Origin: Chrysophaeum taylorii
Taxonomy: Eukaryota > Sar > Pelagophyceae > Pelagomonadales > Pelagomonadaceae
Direction of reading: 5' to 3'
NCBI GenBank assembly: GCA_029834535.1
Contig: JAQMWT010000034.1
Span: 1-64,000 of the forward strand
Length of the DNA stretch: 64,000 nt
A program made the translations under genes and the position numbers. The notes below the pieces were generated by a model. It worked only from the letters and a program-made list of their open reading frames with translations. It ran no database searches and was not told where the DNA came from. Positions 11,337-21,401 of this stretch are shown one piece after another (positions within the stretch are counted from its first letter, which is position 1; the number at the start of each line of letters is the position of its first letter).

Positions 11337-11820
11337 CTGTGATCGCCACCCTGCCCTGTCGAGGATCTGCAACAAAAACATGGCCGAGATCCTGCCCCCT
11401 TTTGGTCATAGTGGGTGTTTTTATTTTCCCTGCTTCGTATGAGCCGCTTTCGCTTGAGCGTTGTTCGGCTGTCCACGGTTCTGAGCACAAGGATTTACCA
11501 GCTTGCTGGCGCGAAGCGTCCTTGTGGTCATGGTTCTGGATAGACGATCATAAGCGTCGAAAGAGGCGGGAGTAGGTGAAAATTTCCCCTGCTTTGGTGA
11601 GAGCTTGAGCGAACCAAGGGGCAAAGAGTATTTCGCGCATGAGCGAAGCGAATATATAGCGAAATTCCATTGGAGTATCCGGCATAGCCGGATTCATTTT
11701 AGCTGAGCCGTAAGGCGAAGCTCTGTTGTGTTTTAATGTGTTTTGAGTCTGTGTTTCCAGATTCTGACAAACCAGTAACTTTTGAAAAATAATAATAAAA
11801 CAGCGGTGAAAATTCCTGCT
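11337..11820. other. Plasmid intergenic region before the iterons, unit 1
   Basis: About 480 bp between the HNH gene and the iterons. I see no convincing gene. The segment becomes AT-rich toward 11780-11810 (AAAAATAATAATAAAA), as expected near an origin where strands open. The unit 2 equivalent is 22029-22514, with several indel differences. Confidence 0.5.
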
Positions 11821-11821
11821 C

Positions 11822-11985
11822 ATGTGTGAAATGACGAATCTTCATGTGTGAAATGACGAATCCCTATGTGTGAAATGACGAATCTTTCCACAGGACATAT
11901 CCGCATCGATCTTGTGTGTGAAATGACGAATTCATTGACAGCATGTGTGAAATGACGAAAAGCTTGATGTGTGAAATGACGAATC
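11822..11985 (+). repeat. oriV: Iterons of the replication origin (oriV), unit 1
   Basis: Six copies of ATGTGTGAAATGACGAA start at about 11822, 11844, 11866, 11914, 11943 and 11967. The first three are spaced exactly 22 bp, i.e. two helical turns. A TTTCCACA string at 11885 resembles a DnaA box. The last iteron overlaps the probable start of the rep gene, suggesting Rep binding both initiates replication and represses rep. An AT-rich stretch lies just upstream. Confidence 0.9.
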
Positions 11986-13042
11986 AAACTGAACCAGAGC
12001 AAAGACCTTTCCCCTGCTGCCGGATCGCCATCCTGTGCCGGATTTTTCGTGTGCGATATCTTCGACGCGATGCCCAAGGCTGATACGGCCTCGATGGTGC
12101 ATCCCTATTCACGCTGTCCACCAAACCAGATTACAGGATTCGCCAGCACGAGAGAAACGGTAACTTCCTGACCATCAAACCCGGCTCAGATGGTGCAGCC
12201 ACCGTTCATGACCGTGATGTTCTGATTTACTGCATCTCTCAATGCATGGCGGCGATCAATCAGGGCGCAAAATCGAACGCAAAATGCGTTTTCGTGCTCA
12301 TGACCTATTGCTAACGACCAATCGTCGAACCAGTGGTGAAGGTTACAGGCTCTGCAAGCCGCCCTCGCCCGCCTACAAGGCACGCAGATTGAAACCAACA
12401 TCACCACGGGCGGCAAGGAGCAGTGGAAGGTGTTTAGCTTCATTGAATCGGCTGAAACCATCAAAGAAACCCGTGATGGCCGAATGCAGGAAGTTGAAAT
12501 CACCCTGTCTGATTGGGTCTTCAATGCGATCCGCGAGAAAGGCGGCGACATTCTCACCATCTCGCGGGACTATTTCAGGCTGAGAAAGCCGCTAGAGCGC
12601 AGATTATACGAGATAGCCCGCAAAGCTTGCGGCCAGAAAGCCATGCATCACTATCGCGTTGAAACGCTCTATGAAATCACGGGGTCGGCCTCCACCCTCC
12701 CGAATTCCGCCGAATGCTGACAAAGATCATCAAGGACAATCAGGAGCACAGGCACATTCCTGATTACGTCTTTGAGCTGGACGGCGATCTTGTGAAGATC
12801 AGGCCGAAGAAAGAATTCACAGAAGCCTATGAACCGCCACCGTCAGCAATCGACAAGGTTATCTTGAAACAAGGCATTCATGACGCAGCACGGAAGCACG
12901 CGCAAGGATGGTGTCCGCATCAATTGGAGCAAGACTGGCGGTACATGCTTGGGCAAAAGGCACTGTGCCGGATAATCCCGAAGGCTCGTTCATCAATTAC
13001 GTGAAGTGGTACGTAAAGCAAAACGGCTCTGCACGCGGGTAA
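11967..13042 (+). CDS. repA: RPA-family plasmid replication initiator, unit 1 (frameshifted)
   Basis: Same initiator as at 22660-23736. Family landmarks in order: MVHPLFTLSTKPD-like block, ATVHDRDVLIYCISQ, the block around TSGEGYR, ALARLQGTQIETNI, QEVEITLSDWVFNAI, then DYFRLRKPLERRLYEIARK. These match the replication initiator protein A family of alphaproteobacterial plasmids. This unit has frame breaks near 12100, 12350 and 12690, at positions partly different from unit 2, so the true gene is probably intact. It initiates replication by binding the adjacent iterons. Confidence 0.8.
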
Positions 13043-13067
13043 TTTCAATAAATTCAATCAAATCGAT

Positions 13068-13088
13068 AATTTCGATAGTATCGAAATT
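13068..13088. promoter_or_regulatory. Palindrome upstream of parA, unit 1
   Basis: A perfect palindrome: half-site AATTTCGATA, a central G, then the inverted half TATCGAAATT. It lies in an AT-rich 110 bp gap between rep and parA. A near-identical palindrome lies beyond the small partner gene at 14071-14091. Candidate parS/operator pair. Confidence 0.6.
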
Positions 13089-13160
13089 ATTATTCTTATT
13101 GATAATAATGATGTTTGCGATACAATTGATTGAAACGAATCAATCGAGCGTATCGATATC

Positions 13161-13813
13161 ATGAAAATTACAGTCTACAGCGCCAAGGGATCGGCAGGCA
13201 AAACGCCCATTGCAACGAACATCGCACTTGATCGCGAATATGCGATAGGGACGAATGAGGCGTTCCATGTCTTCGATAGCTTCATTCCAGATAACCGCGT
13301 TCTCGCTCTCGATCTGACTGAGCCGTTCCCAGACGTGCCGGACAATATCGATATCGTCTTCGATCTGGCAGGGCAATTTCAGCGGCCTCTCACTCAATCA
13401 CATCAGCACTTCGCCAATCTGATTTGGTGATTGTCCCGATATTCAATGAGGTCAAATCACTGAACAGCGGAATTGGAACGCTGCGCGAAATTGGCAAGCT
13501 GGAAGGCTTCAACGGCTCCTTGCTGATTGTCGCAACCAAGCTGCAAAAGCAGAGCGGCGAAACCTTCGATCCGAACGACTGGACGCAAAGCAGGGACTTC
13601 CAGAACATCGCGGCCAATGTGAAAGCATCTTCCGGCGATGTCCCGATCCTGCCGCTCAAGTTCTCAAAAGTTTTCGATGTGATCTTCGAAAAGGAAATGT
13701 CGATTGCTCAGCTTCGCGAGGCTGACGCGCTCGCCGCGTACACTTACCGCGATGTAGCCGCACAATTCGACGCGATCTACAACCACATAGACGAGGTTTC
13801 CCATGCCAAGTAA
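13161..13813 (+). CDS. parA: ParA-like partition ATPase, unit 1 (one frameshift)
   Basis: Same 217-residue ParA-like protein as the intact copy at 23855-24508. The frame breaks near 13372 where unit 2 has one extra G, giving a 5' part (13161-13430) and a 3' part (13424-13813). The deviant Walker A is AKGSAGKTP at residues 8-16. The downstream small gene starts 11 bp before the end of this one, so the two are translationally linked. Confidence 0.8.
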
Positions 13814-14066
13814 AAACAACATAGCGGCGCTCAAGGAGCCTTCGCCCAAGCCAATTTTGCCAACCAATGACAAAGAGCCGCCTGCGCCACTGACAGGGAA
13901 GGGAAGGGCAGGGCGTAAGCCGAAACCAAAGGGCAAAAACAAAGCAACAAAACCACCCTCTCATTCAATGATGCAGAATGGGCAACGGTCGAGAAAAGGC
14001 GGGTCTGGCGAACAAAGCCACGGTCATTCATGCCCACCTGAAAAAGACAGGGTTTTTCGATTAAAT
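13803..14066 (+). CDS. Small basic ParA partner, possible ribbon-helix-helix, unit 1
   Basis: Starts at the ATG at 13803, overlapping the parA end. The N-terminal 50 residues are Pro/Lys-rich and disordered (GRAGRKPKPKGKNKATK). In the other frame the end of this region reads SFNDAEWATVEKR followed by NKATVIHAHLKKTGFFD and a stop at 14066. That is the pattern of a small ribbon-helix-helix protein, so I suspect a base-count error near 13990 in both units. As the partner of ParA it would be the centromere-binding protein, acting at the flanking palindromes. Confidence 0.55.
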
Positions 14067-14070
14067 CGAT

Positions 14071-14091
14071 AATTTTGATAGTATCGAAATT
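14071..14091. promoter_or_regulatory. Palindrome downstream of the par genes, unit 1
   Basis: Half-site AATTTTGATA, central G, inverted half TATCGAAATT. One mismatch from the upstream palindrome at 13068. The flanks (AATCGAT before, ATTAT... after) are also shared. Confidence 0.6.
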
Positions 14092-14133
14092 ATCGCCCAC
14101 GATCTGGTCGCCCATTGTCTGGCCGGCTAGATT

Positions 14134-15600
14134 TTACCCGCTGTTGTTTTCGCGCCGGCTGACGACCGCCAGAACCGCCGGCACTCCCTGTACTGCTATC
14201 TGAGCGGCCTTGTGCCTTGTTCTGGTGTTGTCCTGCTCAGTCGCCGGCATGGATTGCGCATGATCAAACGCCTTTTGATATTTGCTGCGTTCCAAGGCGG
14301 CCTGAATCTTTGCTGACGGGTGAGGGCAGGGGCTTTTGCTCTGGCTGTCTGGCCGGCACAGCTTCAAAAGCTGCCTTGCGTTCCGCTGTCCTGTCTTTCC
14401 ATTGTTTTTGAAGCTGTTCGCGGTGTGCATTCTGGGTTTGCGCCAGCTTGTCACGCTCGGCCATGAAAACGGCTCTGTTATCGGCATATTTGCGTTGCTG
14501 GGCGGCGTGAAGCTCTTGCGCGCCATTTGCACCTTCTGAGCCTGTTCGCGCTGTAGAGCCATTCTAGCCCGTTCCTGCGCTTGCTCGAAATATTCACGAC
14601 GTGCGCCGGCATTGGTCAGGATGCGGAATGAACGGGTGATGATGTTCGATTTCTCGCCGCCGATATCTGCGCGGGAAAGCTGAACTGTTTTGGCAATATT
14701 GCTGGTACGGCCGAAAAATGAATTTTCCAACCCGTCGAAGGTTTCACGCTCTGACCGTTGATGCTGGTTTAGCTCCTGCCACTGTGGGCGGTATTCTTCA
14801 CGGACTTCATGACGCTTGGCATTTATCCGGCGCTGCAAATCACGGGCGAGGGCGGCTTTGCGCTCCCTGTGAGCCTCGGAAAGATTCGCCCATGCCTGTT
14901 TTTGCATCTTGGCCTGATTGCGGCTGTGTTGTGCAAGGGCATGATCTTTGCGGCGCTGCTGCTCTGCTATGGCCTGTGTACGGTCATTGTCATTGGCCGC
15001 GGCTGTGCTCTGGGCTTCGAAGATGTGGCGGGCTTGATCTTTCTGGCCGCGCACATACTCGCCGGCTTTGCGCATATCGTTATTGATGACGCGATTTTCG
15101 CAATAGATGGTGCCGCCGCGTTCTTCGTATTCCTGCGCCCATTGGGATAGTTTCAATTTCTCTTTGGAACTGGACAGGTGCCGGCCATCAACAGGAGAAA
15201 CGCGATTGAGCATGATATGCACATGGGCGTGTTTTCATCGTCATGGGCAATGACGATAGCTTGACGATCTGAGCCACCCAAAGCTGCAATTGCTTCATCT
15301 GCGGCTTGGCTCATTTCCTCACGGCTGGGATTGGTCGGGGTGCCATGCAAGCGTGAAATGCAACACATGTTTATCGGATTTCCGGCCTGTGTTCTTCACG
15401 CCGGCTTGTTCCTTCAGGCGTCCTTGATCCATTGCCGTTGCTGCCATGATGCGCCATGCAATGTCGGGATCGTCAACGGCAAGGTTACGGGTTTCCGTCC
15501 ATGCAACACGCTCATTGCTTTGGGCGCGGTCTTTATCATGCAACAGATATTGCGCCGCACCTTTGAAGCTTGCGCCTTTGCTGTGGAGCTTAGGAACCAT
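14134..15600 (-). CDS. mobA: Conjugative relaxase (mobilisation protein), unit 1 (frameshifted)
   Basis: It starts at the ATG at 15600, overlapping the mobC stop. The N-terminal relaxase domain (PF03432 type) begins MVPKLHSKGASFKGAAQYLL. The metal-binding histidine triad sits in DDE-HAHVHIMLNRVSP, with a DPDIAWRIM block before it. The C-terminal half is a long Gln/Arg/Ala-rich helical region, typical of plasmid relaxases. It nicks oriT and pilots the strand to the coupling protein. Small indels break the frame near 15230 and 15330 in this unit and elsewhere in unit 2, so the gene is probably intact in the real plasmid. The C-terminal end differs between units (14134 here, 24785 there). Confidence 0.85.
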
Positions 15601-15969
15601 GTGCAACGACCTTGCGCAACGCTGTATCAAGGTGCTTGAGCGTGTGCCGCAAATCGGTAAGCACAGCATCAACGGAGATGTGACCGCGCCGCCCGATATG
15701 GCCGTGATGTACAAGCTGGTTGAGATTGTTACCAACACCCGATTTCAGCGCAACGCCGATGCTGTTTAACTCGGTGACAAGGGCAGGATCGACACCGGAT
15801 GAACGGGCGGGGAGACAGAAAGACCAAGCGCACGGCGACGAATGAACTCGGCACGGGTAAGGCCGGCACGCTCTGCCTGTTGGTTCAAAAATTCCAACTC
15901 GGCAAGCGTCCACCGTTCTTTCGTTTGCTCGCTGCGCTTCTCAGCGTCGTCTTTCCTCGGTCGTGCCAT
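15590..15969 (-). CDS. mobC: MobC-like mobilisation accessory protein, unit 1 (frameshifted)
   Basis: ATG at 15969. The N-terminal part (KERWTLAELEFLNQQAERAGLT...EFIRRRALG) matches the ribbon-helix-helix start of MobC. The later part (ELNSIGVALKSGVGNNLNQL) is the conserved MobC LNxIGxNLNQ-type segment. The two are in different frames, joined near 15810 in a G-rich run. It ends by overlapping the relaxase start, so the two are co-translated. MobC helps open DNA at oriT. Unit 2 keeps only the 3' part, cut by the host junction. Confidence 0.75.
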
Positions 15970-16357
15970 TCATTCTCCATTATCGCATCCAAGGGCGTTT
16001 CCTTGGTCGTCATCCAATGGCCGAAACCAGTGGCGCGGATTCAACCTGCGAAGGGTTGGCATCGTCTGGGAATGCTCCCAGAGGTTCAGGCTTTTGGGCT
16101 GAACCGCCGCTGCCAAGCGCCAGATGCACAGAATAGCGCGGAACGCGGTATGATAGTGCCGTTTTTGGTACCAAAACACATCTGGCTACTCGTCCACACG
16201 CGATGTTTGCCATAAAACGCCTAGGCCTGTCAAATGTTTCGGAAAATCCCCACGCATACACCCCGTGTCATCGGGGTTCGGTGAACCGTAAGTGAAACGA
16301 AAGAGCAAGCCGGACTATGCCGGCTCGCGCTCTATGAATTTATCGATGTCGGGAAGC
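15970..16357. other. oriT: Probable oriT region upstream of mobC
   Basis: 388 bp without a convincing gene, directly upstream of mobC where oriT normally lies. It holds two hairpins: CCAAGG/CCTTGG with a 6 nt loop at 15989-16006, and CTGGGA/TCCCAG with a 4 nt loop at 16066-16081. No known nick-site core is recognised with confidence. This region occurs only once because unit 2 ends before it. Confidence 0.4.
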
Positions 16358-16618
16358 TTACGCGGCGTGTCGGTGCTGCGCCGATAATTGGCGAAGCTCT
16401 GCGATGTGCTCGTAAGCCTTGTCTGCGAGACGTGCGGCCTTGAGGATATCGCCGCCGGAAAAGCTGTTGGCGCTTTTGATGATGCCTTCCGCGTCGGTGA
16501 AGGTTCGACCGAACGAAACCGAGTGGAAGATTTTGCCTTCGCTTGTCTGGTTCTCCCAGACCGTGACTTTGATCGACCCGTCGCGGATCGTTGTGAGTGG
16601 GGTTTGTTTGTCAGACAT
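16358..16618 (-). CDS. Small conserved plasmid protein of unknown function
   Basis: An 86-residue protein from the ATG at 16618, chosen because AAGGAGAT lies 7-9 nt upstream on the minus strand. The sequence mixes beta-strand-like segments (SIKVTVWENQ, IFHSVSFGRTF) and a C-terminal helix, then a His/Ala tail. It is of the type found beside mobilisation genes on alphaproteobacterial plasmids, but I cannot name the family. Single copy in the window. Confidence 0.6.
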   Translation of the reverse strand: MSDKQTPLTTIRDGSIKVTVWENQTSEGKIFHSVSFGRTFTDAEGIIKSANSFSGGDILKAARLADKAYEHIAELRQLSAQHRHAA

Positions 16619-16798
16619 ATGCTGATCTCCTTTTGTGGTTTTGGGCTGGCTCATTCCAGCCGCGCAACCGACAAGACGGGCGCACAGGAGAGAATTGCAA
16701 AACATCGCAACCACGTCCGTGTTGCAATTTTCTCCGCGTCCGTCAGGTGTGCTGGTGATATTGGAATGTCATGTGACAGGCCGGAACCACAAGGATAA

Positions 16799-17347
16799 TC
16801 AACGGCCTCGATCTCGACCGTCGCCGCCTCGATCTCGCGGGTTGGTCACACGTTGCTGCCGTACACGCGATTGCTGTCTGGGTGGCCGCGCCGGTTGTTC
16901 CGGTGCCGGCGGTTCATCATCACGATTGACCTGTGCAAGCGTCCGGCTACGCACCCGCTCGGCCACCTGCTCATAGGCTTGCTTGCCAATGTCTTGGCGC
17001 ATGACACCATAGCTCATATTGCCCTGTCGATTGGGGGTAACGCCGAACGGGTATCGATCTTGCGGCCACTCAACACGGTTGACCTCATGCGTTTTGATCC
17101 ACATGCGTTCATGATCCAAACCGAGTTGGCGCGTCACCTGATAGGGAATTTCTACGCCCTGCTCTTTGGCATTGGGGGCGAATGTGTGATCGGCAATATG
17201 TATGCAAATTGCCGGTCATCATCTTTGGCCTTGCGCGTTTGGACAATCATGCAAGGTCTGTCTTTGCCTCTGTACGGCCTTTGGCCGCTTCATCCTTCCA
17301 GACGAAATCATAGTTGATAACAAGGCCGGCTTCGGGCTTCGTCACCA
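16799..17347 (-). pseudogene. PemK-like toxin of a type II toxin-antitoxin pair (broken as it stands)
   Basis: Minus-strand gene immediately after the Phd-like antitoxin, 4 nt apart, preceded by AGGAG. The visible sequence fits a plasmid-maintenance toxin family of alphaproteobacteria: GLVINYDFVWKDEA near the start, later LGLDHERMWIKTHEVNRVEW, and a Pro/Gln/Arg-rich tail. As given it carries about two breaks, which may be sequence-quality errors like those elsewhere in the plasmid. Treated as a fossil. Role by context: plasmid addiction together with the antitoxin. Confidence 0.6.
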
Positions 17348-17351
17348 TCTC

Positions 17352-17606
17352 CTATGTGTCGAATTCCGGTGTGGCGCGGCCTTCGTAGCCGCCTGAAAAT
17401 GCGGCTGCGTCTTCCTCTGGGAGCTCGTCCGTGCGGAAGGCTTTGCGCGTGTCGTAAGCCTTCAGCCGTTCGTACTCGTCGTAATCGAGAAGTACCCGCG
17501 ACGGGCGGTTGTGTTTGGTGATAACGACCGGCTCTTTCCTGAACCGGTCGATATAGACGCCGGCGTGATTCCTGAATTCCGTCGCCGTTACATTTCGCTG
17601 TGGCAT
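17352..17606 (-). CDS. Phd/YefM-family antitoxin
   Basis: An intact 84-residue protein of normal length. The N-terminal Phd/YefM fold is clear: NVTATEFRNHAGVYIDRF, then PVVITKHNRPSRVLLDYDEYERL. The C terminus (AFRTDELPEEDAAAFSGGYEG) is acidic and probably disordered, as in antitoxins that bind and neutralise a partner. It is first in a two-gene unit with the PemK-like gene. Such antitoxins bind their own promoter; the AT-rich 17607-17700 segment would hold it. Confidence 0.85.
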   Translation of the reverse strand: MPQRNVTATEFRNHAGVYIDRFRKEPVVITKHNRPSRVLLDYDEYERLKAYDTRKAFRTDELPEEDAAAFSGGYEGRATPEFDT

Positions 17607-17852
17607 ATCGTGTCCCTTTCGTTAGGGGTTATCTAACACCAGTATATACAAAATCAACAAAATGTGCAAAATAAACATAATTGACATAAGAGCAGAAGCT
17701 CACCAGCAAAGCAGGACAGTCATGCCAGCATCACCTCCACCACTTCTCGTTTTGCCCCTGTATGGGTGAGGGCAAAAGCGACAAGCGGCTCCGGCGAAGC
17801 AGGCATTCAGGACAGCCCAAAACCACACAATCGTGTGCAGGGGGAGGGTGAA

Positions 17853-20248
17853 TTGATTAAGGGTATAATATTCGGCGTTTTATTGACGATTATCGGCCTT
17901 GGAATACTGAGTTTCAGCCTTCTATCCGGTTCATGGGGCGGGGGTATTTTGGATTACTGATTGTCCTTGTGGCAGCAATCCCCTTTGGCCTGATATTGGC
18001 GCATAAATACTTCAGTCAGATGCCGGCCTATATCTATCTGGCTTACAACCTAATCGGATCGGTTATTGCTTGGGTTGTCGTCATAGCTACGACCAGTTCA
18101 CCCCCTCGGTTATTTTGGACTTGGGCAACAACAGATACATGTTCTTGCTCATGGCAAATGTGGTGACAACGCTATGGGTGCTAGCCTCTATAGCGCTTGT
18201 GGCAGGCATCTTTCTTCCAGAAACAAGAGCCGCCTTCTTTCGAAATGCCGCCAAGGAAAAATGGTGGGTCGTCGTACCTATGCCGCTGATCGCTCTTCTA
18301 TTTATCGGCAGTCTCTTTGGATTGTGGGAGCGTGCTAAAGCCGATGGCACGGTATGGGATGTAGCAATCTGGGTCGGCTACGCATTTGTTCTGCCAGTAT
18401 TCTTGTGCGCCTCACTTAGTGGAGTGGTTCAATCGCTTCAATCTTGGGGCGAAACCCGCGCATTCAGAGACATCGCGCGCAAAGGCCGTGGCGGTTCCGC
18501 TCGATGGGCTGGTTTGACTTCCTGACTGAACGAAAATGTACGTCAAAGACGATCTATTGAAGGGCACAACAGATCAAAAACGCCATGGCGACAAAATTTT
18601 CCTCGGTGAAACCTTGCCACAATTTTCTGTGCAGCCGTTTCATGTTGGCCTGAAAAGTGACGACCATATGGTGACAATAGGAACAACCGGTTCCGGCAAG
18701 TCCACAACGGTTCTTTTCAACACATTGCCATATTGGTCTGGGTCAGTTCTGGCGATTGATCAAAAGGCGAGCTGGCAAATTATTCAGCCGCGCAACGCGA
18801 ACTGGACAACTACGTCTATGTTCTCGATCCATTCAATATTTCAAATATCCGGCAAACAAGACAAGCATACTTCAACCCGCTTGAAGAAATTGACATCAAT
18901 GATCCAAACGCTTCGGACTACATAACGGCGATTGCTGATGCGTGTGTCGTCGAAGAGGGCGAAGACAATATGCACTGGGTTGAGGGTTCTTTGGCCTTCA
19001 TACAAGGGTTAATCGCGCACGTGCTGAGTACCTTCCCAAAGGAACAGCACAACATGCCGCAAGTTTTTGACCTCATGCTCGGTGTCGGTGATCCAGAGAC
19101 CGGCAACATGGATAATCTCGTCGAGAATTTCGACAAGCTTCTGAACGATATGAGCCGTAATCCGGCATGTGGACGCTTGCCCATGGAAGGCGCAACATAC
19201 ATCCTCACTGCCGGTGATCGTGCCTATGGTGCGTATCTATCGACCATCCTTCGAAGCCTCAGATGGGCTGGTGAACCACGTATGAGAAAACATCTCACAG
19301 GCGGTTTAACAGGCATGCGGAAGCTCCAGCTCACAAAATTGGGTTACGCAAAAATGAGTGTTTTTGTCGTGCTGCCCTTCAACCGTATCAACATCAAAAA
19401 ACAAGGCAGATGGTTACGCCTGCTTTTGAATTATGGAGTGCAGGCTACGCTCGCACAGCGTATGCCACCAAGCCCTTCAACCCTGTTCGTCGTGGATGAA
19501 TTTTTCTCGCTCGGTCGATCTGAGCAAATTGAAAATAACATCGTGCAACTACGATCTGCGGGCGTGAAAATTTGGATATTCCTCCAAAACATCGGCCAGC
19601 TCAATCGCTCTATAAAGAGAATTGGAGCACGTTCACCGGCAACTCAAATACGCAGATCATAGCGAGTAACGATAGGGAAACAGGCCAGTTCGTAGCTGAT
19701 CTTTTGGGCGATAGAACACAGGGAGTTCCTCTGCTGACAGCAGCAGAAGTCAACGAAGAATTAGGAAAGGATGCAGGCCGACAAATTGTTATTCCGTCAT
19801 CAGGGCTTCCAATGTTCCTAGGACGGGTTTTCTACGAGGATTTGATACCGCAAGAGTTTCGCGGTGATACAAAACCAAGTGCTAATCTTGAAGCTGAAGA
19901 GGCAAAAGCCATCAGTGAACCGGAAATTCCGGTAGCGCCGGCACCAGCCAAAACACTCCCCCACCTCCAAGGAGGCCAAACACAACGCCACGCGAACGTA
20001 GCCAAGCAGATGAAGCCTTAAGATGCACTTCGTGACCTTGCTGATAAGGTACCGGATGTAGAAACACCTCAACCTCAACCCACCCCAACTCCTCAGCCAC
20101 AGGTCACGAAAGCTCTTTCCGCTGAAATCGAACAGCTCGTCGAAGAATGGGGCTATGAAGGGAAGACGTACCGGAAGATTTGGTCGAGCTGGCAGCTCGT
20201 CATACAGAAAATCACTCTATCCCGCATCCATGCACAAGGTGCTGGATG
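17853..20248 (+). CDS. traG: TraG/VirD4 type IV coupling protein (spans the unit junction; frameshifted)
   Basis: I take the TTG at 17853, behind GGGGGAGG, as start. The N-terminal ~220 residues hold about five membrane segments (GIIFGVLLTIIGLGILSF, LLIVLVAAIPFGLILA, NLIGSVIAWVVVIA, LWVLASIALVAGIF, LIALLFIGSLFGLW). The ATPase domain follows: Walker A GTTGSGKST at 18679-18705 and Walker B TLFVVDEFFSLGR near 19484. The C-terminal part is Pro/Glu-rich. Frame breaks near 17935, 18100, 18495, 18790, 19620 and 20010 look like base-count errors; the third reading near 18500 (SMGWFDFLTERK) links the membrane part to the ATPase part. It couples the relaxase-DNA complex to a secretion channel not encoded here. 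More membrane segments than the usual two in VirD4. Confidence 0.8.
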
Positions 20249-20736
20249 AGCAATTTATCGTTCTTAAGGACGTGTTCTTTAGCTGAGGGTTTCGAAATCC
20301 TGCGCCGGCTGTTGTTGGTCACGTAAGTGACGGGGCAACTCCCATGACGTTGATAGCCTTTATAAGCATCGGATTCCATAAATGCTTTCAGGTCTTCGGC
20401 GCTATGATCTGTAAACTGCATGACGCTTTCCATAGCTTTCATGCGAATTTCTGGGTCGTTCTCTTGGCCTGGCTCTGCAAACCAACCTAGTTCCAGTTCA
20501 AAGCGTTCAGCGTATGCTTGCATGTGATCATTATAATCCATCACCAAGTCATCCTTGGTAGTCAGAAAAGACGCCATCGCACGCAAGATGGTCTTGGTCA
20601 TACCTTCCGCGACTATGCTGCGAGTCGCCGCCCTTTTGAGTGAGCCGCGCATGCCGTGTATCATCTGCTCAAAGGTGTTTGGCCTGTAAGTATATGTCGT
20701 TGTTGATTTTCGCTGAAACTCAGTATCTAAGCCCAT
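20212..20736 (-). CDS. Hypothetical plasmid protein, unit 2 (intact)
   Basis: 174 residues from the ATG at 20736, behind GTGGAG. The central part (about 50-130) is helical and acidic (DLVMDYNDHMQAYAERFELEL, FTDHSAEDLKAFMESDAYKG); the C terminus is basic. No domain is recognised. It converges on the coupling-protein gene with about 37 bp overlap and lies divergently from nothing obvious upstream (20737-20826 is AT-rich, possibly its promoter). Likely a plasmid-specific accessory protein. Confidence 0.6.
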   Translation of the reverse strand: MGLDTEFQRKSTTTYTYRPNTFEQMIHGMRGSLKRAATRSIVAEGMTKTILRAMASFLTTKDDLVMDYNDHMQAYAERFELELGWFAEPGQENDPEIRMKAMESVMQFTDHSAEDLKAFMESDAYKGYQRHGSCPVTYVTNNSRRRISKPSAKEHVLKNDKLLIQHLVHGCGIE

Positions 20737-20826
20737 AAATTCTCCACTAATTGTTGCAGTGAAGAAATTATACTATTTTTGCGTGTATTTCCGCAAACTA
20801 CACAGGCTTTTGTATTTATATATCAA

Positions 20827-21372
20827 TTACTTAAGACGAACGATAGTTGAGTGCGAAACACCATAGTCACGCCCGATTTCCCGCGCGGAATCTCCGGCGG
20901 CAAGGCGTTCCAGTGCCTTTTGTTTCTGGTGTTCGGTAAGCTTGGGTTTGCGCCCGAATTTCACGCCTTTGGCGTGTGCAATAGTGCGACCTTCTTCGGC
21001 ACGGGTGACAAGCCGCTTCCGCTCATCCTCTGCCAGCCCTGAGAACAGGCCAAGCAAGCCCTGCCCTATTGGGTCAGTCAAATCGAGATATGCCCTATCC
21101 AGCACCTTCACAAGCGCCTGTCGATCGACAACCCGCAATATGATGCGCATTCCATCAATCGCGGAACGTGTCGCCCTGTCCCATTCAGCGACAACAAGCG
21201 TGTGACCGGTTCCGAGTGCATCTATGGCCTTCTCAAGCTGTGGCCGGCCTCTAATGGCCTTCCCTGATGCCTTGTCACTAAAAATCTTATCGCACCCCTC
21301 GGCACGCAAGGCGGCAATCTGACGGTCTAAATTCTGGCTGGGGTCACTAACGCGGGCGTATCCAATTTTCAT
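20827..21372 (-). CDS. Serine recombinase, unit 2
   Basis: Identical at protein level to the unit 1 copy (10136-10681): Ser9 in YARVSDPSQ, WDRATRS, and the C-terminal helix-turn-helix. Two identical recombinase genes with two candidate res sites in direct orientation is the very state a resolvase would collapse in a bacterial cell, which says something about where this tandem exists. Confidence 0.92.
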   Translation of the reverse strand: MKIGYARVSDPSQNLDRQIAALRAEGCDKIFSDKASGKAIRGRPQLEKAIDALGTGHTLVVAEWDRATRSAIDGMRIILRVVDRQALVKVLDRAYLDLTDPIGQGLLGLFSGLAEDERKRLVTRAEEGRTIAHAKGVKFGRKPKLTEHQKQKALERLAAGDSAREIGRDYGVSHSTIVRLK

Positions 21373-21401
21373 GCAAATCAGTATAGCAGAATCGAGCTAC
21401 A

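Larger units (their letters stand above)
8139..18831. mobile_element. Mobilisable plasmid, unit 1 (complete circle length, 10,693 bp)
   Basis: Position 18832 onward repeats the sequence starting at 8139 (TTCAATATTTCAAATATCCG), so one full plasmid unit spans 8139-18831. Gene content is wholly bacterial: coupling protein, hypothetical gene, serine recombinase, HNH protein, iterons, RPA-family Rep, ParA, small partner, relaxase, MobC, small protein, PemK-like and Phd-like genes, then the coupling protein start. The two units differ mainly by 1-4 nt indels, which break different genes in each. The RPA initiator, MobC/relaxase pair and Phd/PemK pair point to an alphaproteobacterial host. Confidence 0.9.

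Noticed and set aside
11822-11985. CRISPR array
   Set aside because: The repeats are spaced by only 5-12 bp or irregular gaps, with no unique spacers of usual length; position before rep identifies iterons.
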